From the NCBI GenBank assembly GCA_900318115.1, contig ONJJ01000007.1, positions 121,726 to 185,725 of the forward strand: a stretch of 64,000 bases of DNA, given 5' to 3'. Below the pieces are notes generated by a model. It was given only the letters and a program-made list of their open reading frames with translations. It did no database searches and had not been told where the DNA came from. This document shows, piece after piece, positions 31,771 through 42,125 of this stretch. Source of the DNA: an uncultured Prevotellaceae bacterium. Lineage in GTDB: Bacteria; Bacteroidota; Bacteroidia; Bacteroidales; Bacteroidaceae. Each line of letters starts with the position of its first letter. The stretch's first letter is position 1. The position numbers were made by a program, and so were the translations under genes.

Positions 31771-34164
31771 TTACTTTCTGGAGGTGAAATTCAGGCGCAA
31801 AGTGGCAGCCTGAAGCCCCTTCGCACTCACTTTCAGCGTGGAATTTCCGTTGCGACGGGGGGCGCGCACGATGATTTGAGCACGACCATGCCAGGCAGCG
31901 TGCTGGGGGGCATGGATAGAAGTCGTGTCGCGTAAATCGGCATTGCCGAAAGCAATGATGGAGGCATCGCCCTTCAGGCTGGCGGTCAGTTCTTCGGAAC
32001 TCAGAGCGCAGAGGTTGCCCTTGGCATCGAGTACTTCCACATCAATGAACGCGATGTCCTCGCCGTCGGCGCGGTAAGTCGCGCGATCTGCAACCAGACG
32101 AATACGATCGGGCGCCGAAGCGGTGCAGAGTGTGGAACTCTCCACTTCGCGTCCTTGGCTGTCCACACCCACGGCACGTAGCGTGCCAGGTTTGTAAGTG
32201 GTGTGGACGATGGCGCGGAATTCCTCCGCCTCGGTCGTGGCCTGCTCGCCTATGAGCTGGTCATTCAGGTAGAGGCGGATTCGCGGGTAGCGGCTGACGA
32301 CCTCTACCTCTATTTCTTTTCCTTCCCATCCTGGCCAAGTCCAGCATTCCCAAGTGGGCCACGTGGACCACTGCGATGTGCGAATCGGCTCCACGTAGCC
32401 TGATGGCTCGCGGACGGAGAGGTGAAGCTTCTTGTTGTCGGTGGTGGTTACCCCGTTCCAGAGCAGTGAGCGGTAGTAGCTGATGGGCTTGCGGTAGCCC
32501 GTGATATCGACGTCGCCGCAATAGGCTCCATGCCAGGGCCATTGCGGGTTCATCCAGGATTCGCCCTGGGGCCACGAGGCGTAGCGCCATCCACCGATGC
32601 CGCTTTCGCCTAAGTAGTCGAGACCTGTCCAGACCATATCTCCGATGACATAGCTGTTATCACGGACGGTCTGCCAGTTCTTGAAGGCATCGGCGGGGTA
32701 GGATTCCGTCTGCCAAATCACTCGGTTGGGCACGCGCTCGTGGTCGCTTGCGTGCTTGAAGAGCATATAGTTGTAGCCGGCGATATCAAGGACGTCAGCG
32801 TGCGGGTCGTAGATTTCCCAATCGCGGTCCCAGGCACAGAGAGCCTCGGTGATGGGGCGGGAGGTGTCCATGGCGAGAGCTGCCTGCTTCAGGAGCTTAG
32901 CCGTGTAGATCACGCGGATATCCTTGCGCTCGATTACTTCATTTCCTAAACTCCATGCGATGACCGAGGGGTGGTTGCGGTCGCGTCGTACGAAGGAGCG
33001 CATCTCCTCCTCCGCTTCCTTATCGAAGAACTTGTGGAAGTCGTTGGGGTTCTTCTGGGTGCGCCATCCGTCGAAGGCTTCGTCCACAACCAACATACCC
33101 AATTCATCACAGGCATCGAGGAAAGAGGGGCTGGGTGGATTGTGGCTGGTGCGGATGAGATTGAATCCCGCCTGCTTCATCAACTGAACTCGGCGAGCTT
33201 CTGCTGCATCGAAGGCGGCAGCTCCGAGCAGACCATTGTCATGATGCACGCAGGCTCCATTGATGAGGATGGGCTGTCCGTTGAGGCGGAAACCATTCTG
33301 GGCATCGTATTCGATGGTGCGGATTCCGCAAAAAACATCGGTTTCATCGAGGATTTTGCCCTCCAGCGAGCGCAACGATAGGTGTACCCGGTAGCGGTTG
33401 GGGGTCTGAGGTGTCCAGAGTCTGGGCTGTGCGATGCTGAAGGTCTGCGTGACTGTGGCGTAGTCATTTCCCTGGCACTCCAAGCGGGTGGCCTGTGTCT
33501 GTCCGTCGACCTCCGTCACGAGGTTAAATTCTCCCCAGCAGTCACTTCCATTGCCCACTTCCGTCCGGACGACAATCGTCTTCAGGTCGGGTGTGGTGAC
33601 CTGGACATTGTCGGAGGTCAGGAACTGCTCTCCGGTGGTGACCATCCATACGTTGCGATAGATACCTGAGCCCGAGTACCAGCGACAGTTCTTCTGGTTG
33701 CTGTTGTCCACGCGCACGGCAACGATGTTGTCGCCCTCATGCACGAGGTCAGCGATGTGCACATTGAAGCCGGTGTAGCCGTAGTTGTGATGTCCGGCGA
33801 GCTGTCCGAGCTGTCCGTTGACATAGACGTCAGCCCGCTCGTAAACGCCCTCGAAGTACAGCCAGCGGTTGAACACAGCAGCCTCAGCGGCCGTGAGGCG
33901 AAAATGCTTGCGGTACCATCCGATTCCTGTCGGATAATAGCCGCCTTCATTGCCGGCGGGAGCCTTCTCGTCAGGCTTGAATGCGATGCTCCAGTCGTGC
34001 GGTAAGTCCACGCGCTGCCACGTCCCGTCGGGGCTTTCGGGAGCTCGGAATGTGCTGTCGTCCTGAAGAATGAAACGCCAGTCGGCGTTGAAGCGAGTAC
34101 GTGTCTCGGCGCTGAGCGAGAGAGACGTGATGCAGGTTAGAAAAAAGATAAGTAAGCGGTTCAT
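31771..34164 (-). CDS. secreted GH2 family beta-galactosidase-like glycosidase
   Basis: A 797-residue protein with a signal peptide (LLIFFLTCITSLSLSAE). The GH2 sugar-binding jelly roll (about 25-180; GWYRKHFRL, YFEGVYERADVYVNG), Ig-like domain (about 185-285) and TIM barrel (about 290-590) are in order. IRTSHNPPSPSFLDACDELG marks the barrel start; the acid/base motif is WSLGNEV and the nucleophile motif WQTESYP. MVWTGLDYLGESGIGGW is the usual GH2 signature. Two C-terminal Ig-like domains, including DUF4982-like, complete it. It follows the other GH2 gene by 34 bp. Beta-galactosidase is the usual activity, but glucuronidase or mannosidase cannot be excluded. Confidence 0.9.
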   Translation of the reverse strand: MNRLLIFFLTCITSLSLSAETRTRFNADWRFILQDDSTFRAPESPDGTWQRVDLPHDWSIAFKPDEKAPAGNEGGYYPTGIGWYRKHFRLTAAEAAVFNRWLYFEGVYERADVYVNGQLGQLAGHHNYGYTGFNVHIADLVHEGDNIVAVRVDNSNQKNCRWYSGSGIYRNVWMVTTGEQFLTSDNVQVTTPDLKTIVVRTEVGNGSDCWGEFNLVTEVDGQTQATRLECQGNDYATVTQTFSIAQPRLWTPQTPNRYRVHLSLRSLEGKILDETDVFCGIRTIEYDAQNGFRLNGQPILINGACVHHDNGLLGAAAFDAAEARRVQLMKQAGFNLIRTSHNPPSPSFLDACDELGMLVVDEAFDGWRTQKNPNDFHKFFDKEAEEEMRSFVRRDRNHPSVIAWSLGNEVIERKDIRVIYTAKLLKQAALAMDTSRPITEALCAWDRDWEIYDPHADVLDIAGYNYMLFKHASDHERVPNRVIWQTESYPADAFKNWQTVRDNSYVIGDMVWTGLDYLGESGIGGWRYASWPQGESWMNPQWPWHGAYCGDVDITGYRKPISYYRSLLWNGVTTTDNKKLHLSVREPSGYVEPIRTSQWSTWPTWECWTWPGWEGKEIEVEVVSRYPRIRLYLNDQLIGEQATTEAEEFRAIVHTTYKPGTLRAVGVDSQGREVESSTLCTASAPDRIRLVADRATYRADGEDIAFIDVEVLDAKGNLCALSSEELTASLKGDASIIAFGNADLRDTTSIHAPQHAAWHGRAQIIVRAPRRNGNSTLKVSAKGLQAATLRLNFTSRK

Positions 34165-34198
34165 GGTTAATGTTATATTTGATATTTCTTTTGCTTTA

Positions 34199-36694
34199 TT
34201 ACTGAGCCACCAGGGTGAGTGTGGCTTTCTTCAGTCCCTTGGCTGTTGCTTCAAGAGTGATGGCTCCGGGCTGATCGGCAGCTTGAACGAGTGCCGTGAG
34301 CTGACCTGCAAAGACATGATGCTGAGGCAGGTGGAAGAGGTCGAGGTTGGCGGCGTCGCCATTGGCGGCTGCGCGGAAGCGACCAGCGCCCTTCACTTTG
34401 AACTGAACGAGATGTGCAGCGTCGGGAACGAGGTTGCCATCCTTGTCGCAGACGCGCACGGTGACATAGGCCAGGTCTTCCCCGTCAGCTTGGATGCGTG
34501 AGCGGTCGGGTACGAGTTCCAGGTGATGTGGTCGTCCTGCTGTGCGGACAATCTTCTCGCTGCGTGTGCCGTCGGGATAATGAGCTACTACTTTCACTTC
34601 TCCAGGTTCGTAGCGGGTGTCCATCCACATGAGACGATAGCGGCGTTGTAGCCAGAGCGTGTCGCCGGCTTCCTTGGCAGCCAGAGCTTCCTCGCGCGAG
34701 TATTTGTGCTGGATGCCTTGGCTCTTGCCGTTGATGAAGAGTTCTGCCTCGGGAGCGTCGGTATAGACAAAGACAGGCACGATTTTCCCTTCATGACCAG
34801 GCCACGTCCAATGGGGCAGAAGGTGGAGCGTATGCTCGCGTTTGTTCCAGAGGCTGCGATAGAGGTAGTAGCGGTCCTTGGGCAGCGAGGCGAGGTCGAT
34901 GATGCCGAAGACACTGCTGTGGGATGGCCAGGCATTGGTGTCGTAGGGCGAGGGCTCGCCGAGGTAGTCGAATCCTGTCCAGACGAACTGACCGATTTCC
35001 CACTCATGGTCGTCGGCGTTGGCGAAATCATGGTCGGGAGTGTTGGACCACCAGCAATATTCGAGGTCGTAGCCGCTGCACTGATGATCGTCGTAGGTCG
35101 CATTGGCTCGCAGGCGTGCGGGCAGCTTGTAGATGCCTCGACTGCTGACGGTACTTGCCGTCTCGCTGCCGAGGACAACGTTCTGCGGCAGCCGTGTGTA
35201 GGCTTCTTCATAGCGGTTGGCACGGTAGTTGAAGCCGGGAATGTCCAACTGAGCAGCAAATCCGTTGCCGAGGGCGCAGTCCACCTGATCCATGCCACAG
35301 GTGACGGGGCGCGTGGGATCCTCGCGGTGGCAGAGATCCTGAAGGAAGCGAGCCACTTTGTAGCCGTCGGGCGAGCATTGTGTGGGCACCTCGTTGCCGA
35401 TACTCCACATGACGACGCTGGCGTGGTTGCGATAGTGGTGCAGCATGTTGATCATATCTTTCTCCGCCCACTCCTTGAAGAAACGGTGGTAGCCGTTCTT
35501 GCATTTGGCACGATCCCACTCGTCGAAGGGTTCGAGCATCATCATGAATCCCATGGAGTCGCAGAGCTCCACGAGTTCTGGAGCCGGCATGTTGTGGCTG
35601 GTGCGGATGGCGTCGCACCCCATATCCTTCAGTAGTGTCAGCTGGCGTCGCAGGGCTGCACGGTTGATGGCGGCTCCGAGGGGACCAAGGTCGTGGTGGT
35701 TGCAGACGCCCTGGAACTTGCGCACTTTGCCATTAAGGAAGAACCCGCGATCGGGGACGAGGGCGATGGTGCGGATTCCGAAAACGGTGCTGTACTCGTC
35801 GAGTAGCCGGTCTGCCAAATATACGCGCGTGAGTGCCCGATATAAATAAGGTGTCTCCGGAGACCAAAGTTGAGGTTGCTGGACAATGAGATTCTGGGTG
35901 AGGGGTTGTTGATGCACCACGGCTTGGGTATTCGTCTTCGTGCTTACAGCCTTTCCTGCGGGGTCATAGATGGTGGTCTCGAGGCGAATCTTCTGCCCCT
36001 CAGCGCCGGAGAGGGCGGTTCGTAAAGTCACCGAAGCCTCGCCTGAAGCGGGTATCAGCTGGGTGGTTACCTGTGTGCCCCAGGTGGAAACGTGAATGGG
36101 AGCAGTGGTGACAACATGCACGTTGCGATAGATGCCTGCGCCGCAGTACCATCGGCTGCTCTCGGAGCGGTTCTGGAGCCGAACGGCCAGAGTGTTCTGC
36201 TGTTCTGCGGGGTTCAGAAGGTGGGTTACGTCAACGTGGAAGGAGTTGTAGCCGTAGGGCCAGAAGATGGCCTCCTTGCCATTGACATAGACGCGCGCCT
36301 CGCTCATTGCTCCATCGAAGACGAGGGTGGTATGCAAGCTGTCGGCAGCACCGTCAGTCGTCGGGGTGGGGGAAGGGAAGGTGGTGCGGTACCATCCGAC
36401 TCCGACGTACGGGAGTCCTCCCGTACGCCCTGTCTTGAGGCTTGCTTCTTTTTCTCCGTTCTGCGTGACGGCCACGTTCTGCAAGTCGTTCTCGCTGCCG
36501 AAGGGTCCCGTGATGGCCCAGTCGTGCGGGACGCAGACGGACTGCCACTGGCTGTCGTCGAAGGAGGGTTGTTCGGCAGAGGTGACGTCTCCCCGATGGA
36601 AGCGCCATCCTGTGCGCAGGAGGGTCTCGGAGCGCTGGGCCGTGGCGCAGAAGGCTACAGCCATCAGCAGAAAGCTGGAAAGGAGTCTTTTCAT
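34199..36694 (-). CDS. secreted GH2 family beta-galactosidase-like glycosidase
   Basis: 831 residues from the ATG at 36692-36694. The frame stays open 285 bp further upstream, but that part overlaps the promoter at 36725-36732 and carries no signal peptide, so it was rejected. The signal peptide (MKRLLSSFLLMAVAFCATAQ) precedes the sugar-binding domain (about 25-175; MSEARVYVNGKEA), Ig domain and barrel (about 285-570). Catalytic motifs are WSIGNEV (acid/base Glu) and VLGSETAS (nucleophile Glu); IRTSHNMPAPELVELCDSMG is also conserved. Its C-terminal Ig domains resemble those of its downstream neighbour. The two are about as alike as different GH2 subfamilies, so they probably act on different linkages. 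Confidence 0.9.
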   Translation of the reverse strand: MKRLLSSFLLMAVAFCATAQRSETLLRTGWRFHRGDVTSAEQPSFDDSQWQSVCVPHDWAITGPFGSENDLQNVAVTQNGEKEASLKTGRTGGLPYVGVGWYRTTFPSPTPTTDGAADSLHTTLVFDGAMSEARVYVNGKEAIFWPYGYNSFHVDVTHLLNPAEQQNTLAVRLQNRSESSRWYCGAGIYRNVHVVTTAPIHVSTWGTQVTTQLIPASGEASVTLRTALSGAEGQKIRLETTIYDPAGKAVSTKTNTQAVVHQQPLTQNLIVQQPQLWSPETPYLYRALTRVYLADRLLDEYSTVFGIRTIALVPDRGFFLNGKVRKFQGVCNHHDLGPLGAAINRAALRRQLTLLKDMGCDAIRTSHNMPAPELVELCDSMGFMMMLEPFDEWDRAKCKNGYHRFFKEWAEKDMINMLHHYRNHASVVMWSIGNEVPTQCSPDGYKVARFLQDLCHREDPTRPVTCGMDQVDCALGNGFAAQLDIPGFNYRANRYEEAYTRLPQNVVLGSETASTVSSRGIYKLPARLRANATYDDHQCSGYDLEYCWWSNTPDHDFANADDHEWEIGQFVWTGFDYLGEPSPYDTNAWPSHSSVFGIIDLASLPKDRYYLYRSLWNKREHTLHLLPHWTWPGHEGKIVPVFVYTDAPEAELFINGKSQGIQHKYSREEALAAKEAGDTLWLQRRYRLMWMDTRYEPGEVKVVAHYPDGTRSEKIVRTAGRPHHLELVPDRSRIQADGEDLAYVTVRVCDKDGNLVPDAAHLVQFKVKGAGRFRAAANGDAANLDLFHLPQHHVFAGQLTALVQAADQPGAITLEATAKGLKKATLTLVAQ

Positions 36695-36724
36695 AGATAA
36701 TAATGTGTGGTATGATTTTGGCTG

Positions 36725-36732
36725 CAAAGTTA
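36725..36732 (-). promoter_or_regulatory. -7 box of the GH2-GH2 operon
   Basis: The minus strand reads TAACTTTG, matching TAnnTTTG, 30 bp before the ATG. No TTTG lies 20 bp upstream. No copy of the 21-bp-spaced operator was found here. Confidence 0.65.
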
Positions 36733-36860
36733 GGCATTTTTGTGGATTCCGGTTAGAAGTTTTCAAGTTTTTTTGCGTTGAGGTCTTAAATAAAGCCAAA
36801 AACGTAGCCTTGGGAGCAACATAAATGCAAAATGATAGGCAAAGAATGAAAGGAAAAGTG

Positions 36861-36868
36861 TAATTTTG
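36861..36868 (+). promoter_or_regulatory. -7 box of the lptF/G-type gene
   Basis: TAATTTTG matches TAnnTTTG, 19 bp before the ATG. A -33 box at N20 is not seen. Confidence 0.5.
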
Positions 36869-36887
36869 CGCCGCTTTTCGTGCGCGT

Positions 36888-38786
36888 ATGCGAATATTAA
36901 AGAAATTAGATATCTTTATTCTGAAGCAGTTCTGCCTGCTCTTTGCCGGCACCTTCTTCATCTGTCTGTTCATCTTCATGATGCAGTTCCTCTGGCGTTA
37001 TGTGGATGACCTGATAGGGAAGGGTCTGTCCATGGAAGTGCTGGGCAAGTTCTTCTTCTACGCCTCGATGACCTTGGTGCCAATCTCGCTACCTCTGGCG
37101 CTGCTGCTGGCTTCGCTGATATCCTTCGGAAATATGGGTGAGCGTCTGGAACTGCTGGCAATGAAGGCGGCAGGTATTCCGCTCGTGCGCATCCTGCGCC
37201 CTGTCTTCACCTTCGTGTTAGCCGTGGCCATTGGTTCTTTCTATTTCCAGAACGTGGTGGCGCCCGAATCCAGCAAGCAGCTGGCAGCCCTGCTCTACTC
37301 CATGAAGCAGAAATCCCCGGAGATGGAGATTCCCGAAGGACAGTTCTACAATGAAATTCCCGGCTACAACCTCTTTGTGGAACACAAGGATGTAGAGACG
37401 GGAATGCTGTATGGCGTGATGATTTACACCCAAGGCTCGAATTTCGACGACACGCAGATCATCCTTGCCGACTCTGGACGCATTCAGACCACTGCCGAAC
37501 AGATGCACTTGAAGCTGACACTCTACGATGGCGAGCGCTTCAGGAACATGCAGAACACAGGCGGCGCACTGGACAAAGCCACGGTACCCTACATGCGCGA
37601 GACCTTCAAGAAGGAGGTGGACTTGATTCCCTTCGACAACAATTTCAGCGTGATGGATGCCAACCTCTTTAACGAAAACGCCCAGACAAAGAACCTGGCG
37701 ATGCTCAATCGCGGTGTGGACTCCATCGCTGGCCGACTGGACACGCTTGGGCAGGAATACTACCGCGATTATAGCCGCACCTTCCTGCGTCAGACACTTT
37801 TGGAGGACCGGAAGGACTCTGCCGAGTTGGTGGCTCGTGCAGTGGAGCACCCCCTGAATTTCGACACCGTCTATGCCAACCTCACCGACAACGAGCGGGC
37901 GCACGTCGCCCGGATGGCAATGGACCAAGCACACAATGGGTTGCAGCAAGCAGATTTCCAGCGGGATGCCAGCTATCAGACCAACCGGTCGCTGCGCATA
38001 CACAAGCTTGAACGTCACAAGAAGTTCACCCTCTCGCTCGCGTGCATCATCTTCTTCTTCATCGGTGCCCCGCTGGGGTCGATTATCCGCAAGGGTGGCT
38101 TGGGCGTTCCTGTGGTAGTTTCCGTGCTCATATTCATTTTCTACTATATGGTCAACGTCTCTGGCGAGAAGTTGGCCAAGAGTGGCGAGTGGGATGTGAC
38201 TTTTGGACTCTGGCTGAGTACGATGGTGCTGGCACCTATAGGTGCCTGGCTGACATACAAGTCGAATCAGGATTCCGCCGTTTTCAACATCGAAGGCTAC
38301 CAGATGTTCTTCCGGCGACTGCTGGGTTTACGCGTGCCGCGCCACATCGCCCGCAAGGAAGTCATTATGGAGGAACCCGATGGCGCACGTCTGGTGCCAG
38401 AGCTGCAGCAGTTCATCTCCGATTGCGCCGATTACGTCCGCACGCGTAACCTGAGTCGCATGCCCAGCTACCTCCGCATCTTCTTCTACTACGAGCAGGA
38501 CACGGTGGTCATCGGTTTGAGCAATCGGCTGGAAGCTTTCGTGGAAGAACTGGCCAACAGTCGTGACCTTCGCATCATCGGCACCCTGAACGAGATGCCT
38601 ATTCTGGTGCCCGACGCCCACACACGTCCCTTCGCTAATCCTCGTTGGAACAAGGCGGCTGGCATCTTCATTCCCGTAGGCATCTTCTTCTGGATGCGTA
38701 TCTGGCGTTATCGTTTGCGGCTGTGGCGCGACCTTGAGGTGCTGCAGAAACACTGCGCTTACATCATCACACGCCTGAATCACTAA
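36888..38786 (+). CDS. LptF/LptG family permease (lipopolysaccharide export)
   Basis: A 632-residue inner-membrane protein of the YjgP/YjgQ family, which with LptB drives LPS from the inner membrane to the outer membrane. Two N-terminal helices (about 12-40 and 52-85, [20 protein letters not shown]) and the motif [20 protein letters not shown] are typical, then a periplasmic jelly-roll (about 125-365) and C-terminal helices (about 380-470). The last 150 residues form a soluble extension (about 480-630) ending in another hydrophobic stretch ([17 protein letters not shown]), longer than E. coli LptF or LptG but usual in Bacteroidales. It is divergent from the GH2 operon. LptF versus LptG cannot be decided here. 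Confidence 0.9.
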   Translation: MRILKKLDIFILKQFCLLFAGTFFICLFIFMMQFLWRYVDDLIGKGLSMEVLGKFFFYASMTLVPISLPLALLLASLISFGNMGERLELLAMKAAGIPLVRILRPVFTFVLAVAIGSFYFQNVVAPESSKQLAALLYSMKQKSPEMEIPEGQFYNEIPGYNLFVEHKDVETGMLYGVMIYTQGSNFDDTQIILADSGRIQTTAEQMHLKLTLYDGERFRNMQNTGGALDKATVPYMRETFKKEVDLIPFDNNFSVMDANLFNENAQTKNLAMLNRGVDSIAGRLDTLGQEYYRDYSRTFLRQTLLEDRKDSAELVARAVEHPLNFDTVYANLTDNERAHVARMAMDQAHNGLQQADFQRDASYQTNRSLRIHKLERHKKFTLSLACIIFFFIGAPLGSIIRKGGLGVPVVVSVLIFIFYYMVNVSGEKLAKSGEWDVTFGLWLSTMVLAPIGAWLTYKSNQDSAVFNIEGYQMFFRRLLGLRVPRHIARKEVIMEEPDGARLVPELQQFISDCADYVRTRNLSRMPSYLRIFFYYEQDTVVIGLSNRLEAFVEELANSRDLRIIGTLNEMPILVPDAHTRPFANPRWNKAAGIFIPVGIFFWMRIWRYRLRLWRDLEVLQKHCAYIITRLNH

Positions 38787-38833
38787 TATTACAAAACAAT
38801 TTGATTCCCAATAGTATTTACAACCAAGGAACT

Positions 38834-40042
38834 ATGATAAAACTCTCCACCATTCCCGAAGCCATTGAGGACTTCAAGCAAGGCAAATTCATCATCGTCG
38901 TGGACGATGAGGACCGCGAGAACGAAGGCGACTTCATCACTGCCGCCGAGATGATTACCCCCGAGAAAGTGAACTTCATGCTGCGCGAGGGACGCGGCGT
39001 GCTCTGTGCTCCCATCACCATCAGCCGTGCCGAGGAACTGGAACTGCCCCATCAGGTGCAGGACAATACCTCGGTGCTGGGCACCCCTTTCACAGTCACC
39101 GTGGATAAGCTCGAGGGCTGCACCACGGGCGTCAGTGCTGCCGACCGCGCTGCCACTATCCGTCATCTGGCCGACCCTGCTGCCAAGGCTGCCGACTTCG
39201 GGCGTCCCGGACACATAAATCCCCTCTACGCCCAAGACCGTGGCGTACTGCGTCGTGCGGGTCACACCGAAGCAGGTATTGACATGGCACGGTTAGCAGG
39301 CCTCCAGCCGGCTGCCGCACTCATCGAGATACTGAATCCCGACGGCACCATGGCGCGCATGCCACAGCTGATGGAAGTCGCTGAGCGCCACGGCATCAAA
39401 ATCATCACCATCCGTGACCTCATCGCCTATCGGTTGGAGCGCGAGAAGATGGTGGAAGCCGCTCCCGAAGTGGACCTGCCCACTGTCTATGGTCACTTCC
39501 GCGACATCACCTTCCGCCAGCTGTCCAACGGCCTGGAGCACGTGGCACTCATCAAGGGAGAGTGGACGGAGGACGAACCCGTGCTGGTGCGTGTCCACTC
39601 CAGTTGTGCCACGGGCGATATCTTCGGAAGTCAGCGTTGTGACTGCGGAGAACAGCTCCATCGTGCCATGCAGATGATCGACCAGGAAGGCAAGGGCGTG
39701 GTTCTCTACATGAACCAGGAAGGACGCGGTATAGGACTCTTCAACAAGATGAAAGCCTACAAACTCCAGGAGCAGGGCGACGACACCGTCGAAGCCAACG
39801 TCCACCTGGGCTTCCGGCCAGACGAACGTGAGTACGGCGTGGGTGCACAAATCCTGCGCCAGCTGGGAGTGCGCAAGATTCGTCTGTTGACGAACAATCC
39901 CGTCAAGCGTGTAGGACTCGAAGCCTATGGACTCGAAATCGTGGAGAACGTGCCCATCGAGGTCAAACCTAACCCCTACAATGAACGCTATCTGATGACC
40001 AAGAAGGAGCGCATGGGCCACACACTTCATTTCAATAAATGA
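38834..40042 (+). CDS. ribBA: bifunctional 3,4-dihydroxy-2-butanone 4-phosphate synthase / GTP cyclohydrolase II
   Basis: 402 residues from the ATG at 38834; an earlier in-frame ATG at 38801 adds residues absent in the family. The N-terminal DHBP synthase (about 1-200) shows [18 protein letters not shown], the acidic metal-binding loop, and [22 protein letters not shown] spread over about 125-150. The GTP cyclohydrolase II half (about 205-402) has [20 protein letters not shown] with zinc Cys residues and [14 protein letters not shown]. Together they supply both entry branches of riboflavin synthesis. It follows the LptF/G gene by 47 bp. Confidence 0.96.
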   Translation: MIKLSTIPEAIEDFKQGKFIIVVDDEDRENEGDFITAAEMITPEKVNFMLREGRGVLCAPITISRAEELELPHQVQDNTSVLGTPFTVTVDKLEGCTTGVSAADRAATIRHLADPAAKAADFGRPGHINPLYAQDRGVLRRAGHTEAGIDMARLAGLQPAAALIEILNPDGTMARMPQLMEVAERHGIKIITIRDLIAYRLEREKMVEAAPEVDLPTVYGHFRDITFRQLSNGLEHVALIKGEWTEDEPVLVRVHSSCATGDIFGSQRCDCGEQLHRAMQMIDQEGKGVVLYMNQEGRGIGLFNKMKAYKLQEQGDDTVEANVHLGFRPDEREYGVGAQILRQLGVRKIRLLTNNPVKRVGLEAYGLEIVENVPIEVKPNPYNERYLMTKKERMGHTLHFNK

Positions 40043-40150
40043 AGCGGAAAACGCGAGAAAAGCGAGCGTGCGCGATAGAAAAACGTCAAAAAACAGCTCG
40101 TTAATCTAAAACTCCCCCCTCTTCATGATGAATATTCCAATATAATTCGC

Positions 40151-40158
40151 TACTTTTG
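40151..40158 (+). promoter_or_regulatory. -7 box of the aminotransferase gene
   Basis: TACTTTTG matches TAnnTTTG, 29 bp before the ATG. The 145-bp gap before it (40043-40187) shows no other element. Confidence 0.6.
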
Positions 40159-40187
40159 CACGCAGATTCTAAAATAACCCACCAATA

Positions 40188-41381
40188 ATGAACACCCTAT
40201 CCGATCGTTTGAACCGCCTCGCACCTTCCGCCACACTGGCTATGTCCCAGCGCAGCGGTGAGCTGAAAGCTCAGGGCGTGGACGTTATTAACATGAGTGT
40301 CGGCGAACCCGACTTCAACACTCCCGACCACATCAAGGCTGCCGCTATCCAGGCTGTGGAAGACAACTGGTCGCGCTACTCTCCTGTTCCAGGTTATCCC
40401 TCGCTGAAGCAGGCTATCGTCAATAAGCTCAAGAATGAGAATGACCTCGACTACGCACCTTCGCAGATTCTCTGTTCCAATGGTGCCAAGCAGAGTGTCT
40501 GCAACGCCATCATGGCACTGGTCAACGCCGGCGATGAGGTCATCATCCCCGCTCCCTACTGGGTCAGCTACCCTCAGATGGTGCTGCTGGCAGAAGGCAC
40601 TCCCGTCTATATCGAAGCCCCCATCGAGCAGGACTTCAAAATCACGCCTCAGCAGCTGGAGGCTGCTATTACTCCCCGCACGCGTGCTTTCATCCTCTGC
40701 TCCCCCTCCAACCCCACAGGATCTGTCTATTCCAAGGACGAGCTTCAGGCTCTTGCTGAGGTCCTTGCCCGCCACGAGCGCATCATTGTCCTCGCCGATG
40801 AGATCTACGAACACATTAATTACGTGGGTAAGCACGAGTCCATCGCCCAGTTCCCCGAAATCCGCGACCGTGTGGTCATCATCAACGGCGTTTCCAAGGC
40901 GTATGCCATGACCGGTTGGCGTATTGGTTTCATCGCAGCTCCCGAATGGGTGGTCAAGGGTTGCAATAAGCTCCAGGGTCAATATACCAGCGGACCTTGC
41001 TCCGTCAGTCAGAAAGCTGCCGAAGCTGCCTACACGGGTCCCCAGCAATGCGTTGAAGAGATGCGTCAGGCTTTTGAACGCCGTAAAAACCTCATTGTGC
41101 GACTGGCCAAAGATATTCCTGGATTGGAAGTCAACGATCCGCAGGGTGCTTTCTATCTCTTCCCCAAGTGCAGCAGCTACTTCGGCAAGGCTGACGGCGA
41201 CCGCGTCATCTGTACCAGTACTGATCTGGCTATGTATCTGCTCGAGGTGGGACACGTCGCCACCGTCGGCGGCGATGCCTTTGGCAGCCCTGAGTGTTTC
41301 CGCATGAGCTACGCCACCAGCGACGAGAACATCATCGAGGCAATGCGCCGCATCAAGGAGACGCTGGCTCGACTGAAATAA
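40188..41381 (+). CDS. pyridoxal-phosphate aminotransferase, class I/II (aspartate aminotransferase type)
   Basis: A 397-residue cytoplasmic enzyme of fold type I. Motifs: SVGEPDFNTPDHI, the CSNGAKQSVCNA phosphate-binding region, CSPSNPTGSVYS, LADEIYEHINY, and the PLP lysine in NGVSKAYAMTGWRIGF (Lys about 238). The late Arg that binds the substrate carboxylate is in CFRMSYATSDENI. These features are those of bacterial aspartate aminotransferases of the AspC/AspB-like subgroup I-gamma, which transfer an amino group between aspartate and 2-oxoglutarate. Exact substrate range is not readable from sequence. Confidence 0.93.
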   Translation: MNTLSDRLNRLAPSATLAMSQRSGELKAQGVDVINMSVGEPDFNTPDHIKAAAIQAVEDNWSRYSPVPGYPSLKQAIVNKLKNENDLDYAPSQILCSNGAKQSVCNAIMALVNAGDEVIIPAPYWVSYPQMVLLAEGTPVYIEAPIEQDFKITPQQLEAAITPRTRAFILCSPSNPTGSVYSKDELQALAEVLARHERIIVLADEIYEHINYVGKHESIAQFPEIRDRVVIINGVSKAYAMTGWRIGFIAAPEWVVKGCNKLQGQYTSGPCSVSQKAAEAAYTGPQQCVEEMRQAFERRKNLIVRLAKDIPGLEVNDPQGAFYLFPKCSSYFGKADGDRVICTSTDLAMYLLEVGHVATVGGDAFGSPECFRMSYATSDENIIEAMRRIKETLARLK

Positions 41382-41430
41382 TTCCCCTTCCTTTTACCCT
41401 CATTCACTCACCCCATAACCCTATCCTAAA

Positions 41431-42024
41431 ATGAACAACAAACAGATAAAGACAGCCCTCATCTCCGTATTCCACAAGGACGGACTCGAGGAACTCCTCC
41501 AGCAATTGAGCGCCAACGGCGTCAAATTCCTCTCCACTGGCGGCACGCAGGCATTCATCGAGAGCCTGGGCTACGAGTGCCAGAAAGTGGAGGACGTCAC
41601 CACCTATCCCAGCATCCTGGGCGGGCGCGTGAAGACCCTGCACCCCAAAATCTTCGGAGGTATCCTCGGCCGCCGCGAACTTCAGGGCGACCAGCAGCAG
41701 ATGGCCGAGTACGACATTCCCGAGATTGATCTCGTGGTTGTGGACCTCTATCCTTTCGAGCAGACCGTGGCCAGCGGAGCCAGCGATGCAGACATCATCG
41801 AGAAAATCGACATCGGCGGCATCTCCCTCATCCGTGCCGGCGCTAAGAACTTCAACGACGTCGTCATCATTCCCTCCAAGGACCAGTACGCACAGCTCGT
41901 GGATATCCTAAAGGCACAGGGCGCTGTGACCACCCTCGAGCAGCGCCGCCAGTTTGCCACTGCCGCCTTTGGCGTCAGCAGCCACTATGACACCGCCATC
42001 CACGCCTGGTTCAGCACCAAATGA
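41431..42024 (+). CDS. stand-alone IMP cyclohydrolase (PurH N-terminal domain only)
   Basis: A 197-residue protein matching only the MGS-like IMP cyclohydrolase domain of PurH, which closes FAICAR to IMP in the last step of purine synthesis. Conserved pieces are LISVFHKDGLEELLQ, LSTGGTQAFIE, ILGGRVKTLHPKIFGGIL, VVVDLYPFEQTV and IDIGGISLIRAGAKN. A normal bifunctional PurH is about 510-530 residues; here the frame closes at TGA just after the domain and the downstream 100 bp show no formyltransferase sequence. The end (ATAAFGVSSHYDTAIHAWF) is the normal domain boundary, so this looks like a true single-domain enzyme rather than a truncation. The formyltransferase step must be encoded elsewhere. 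Confidence 0.88.
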   Translation: MNNKQIKTALISVFHKDGLEELLQQLSANGVKFLSTGGTQAFIESLGYECQKVEDVTTYPSILGGRVKTLHPKIFGGILGRRELQGDQQQMAEYDIPEIDLVVVDLYPFEQTVASGASDADIIEKIDIGGISLIRAGAKNFNDVVIIPSKDQYAQLVDILKAQGAVTTLEQRRQFATAAFGVSSHYDTAIHAWFSTK

Positions 42025-42125
42025 ATAATGAAGAGTGAGTTTCCCCGTTCATGAATCATTTTCAGCAGCCGAAGTAAAGTTAATTCTACACACACACTTT
42101 TATATTTTCACTCTTCACATTCACT

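Noticed and set aside
36695-36979. Longer N-terminus for the second GH2 gene
   Set aside because: It would cross the -7 box at 36725-36732 and the promoter of the divergent gene, and would bury the signal peptide.
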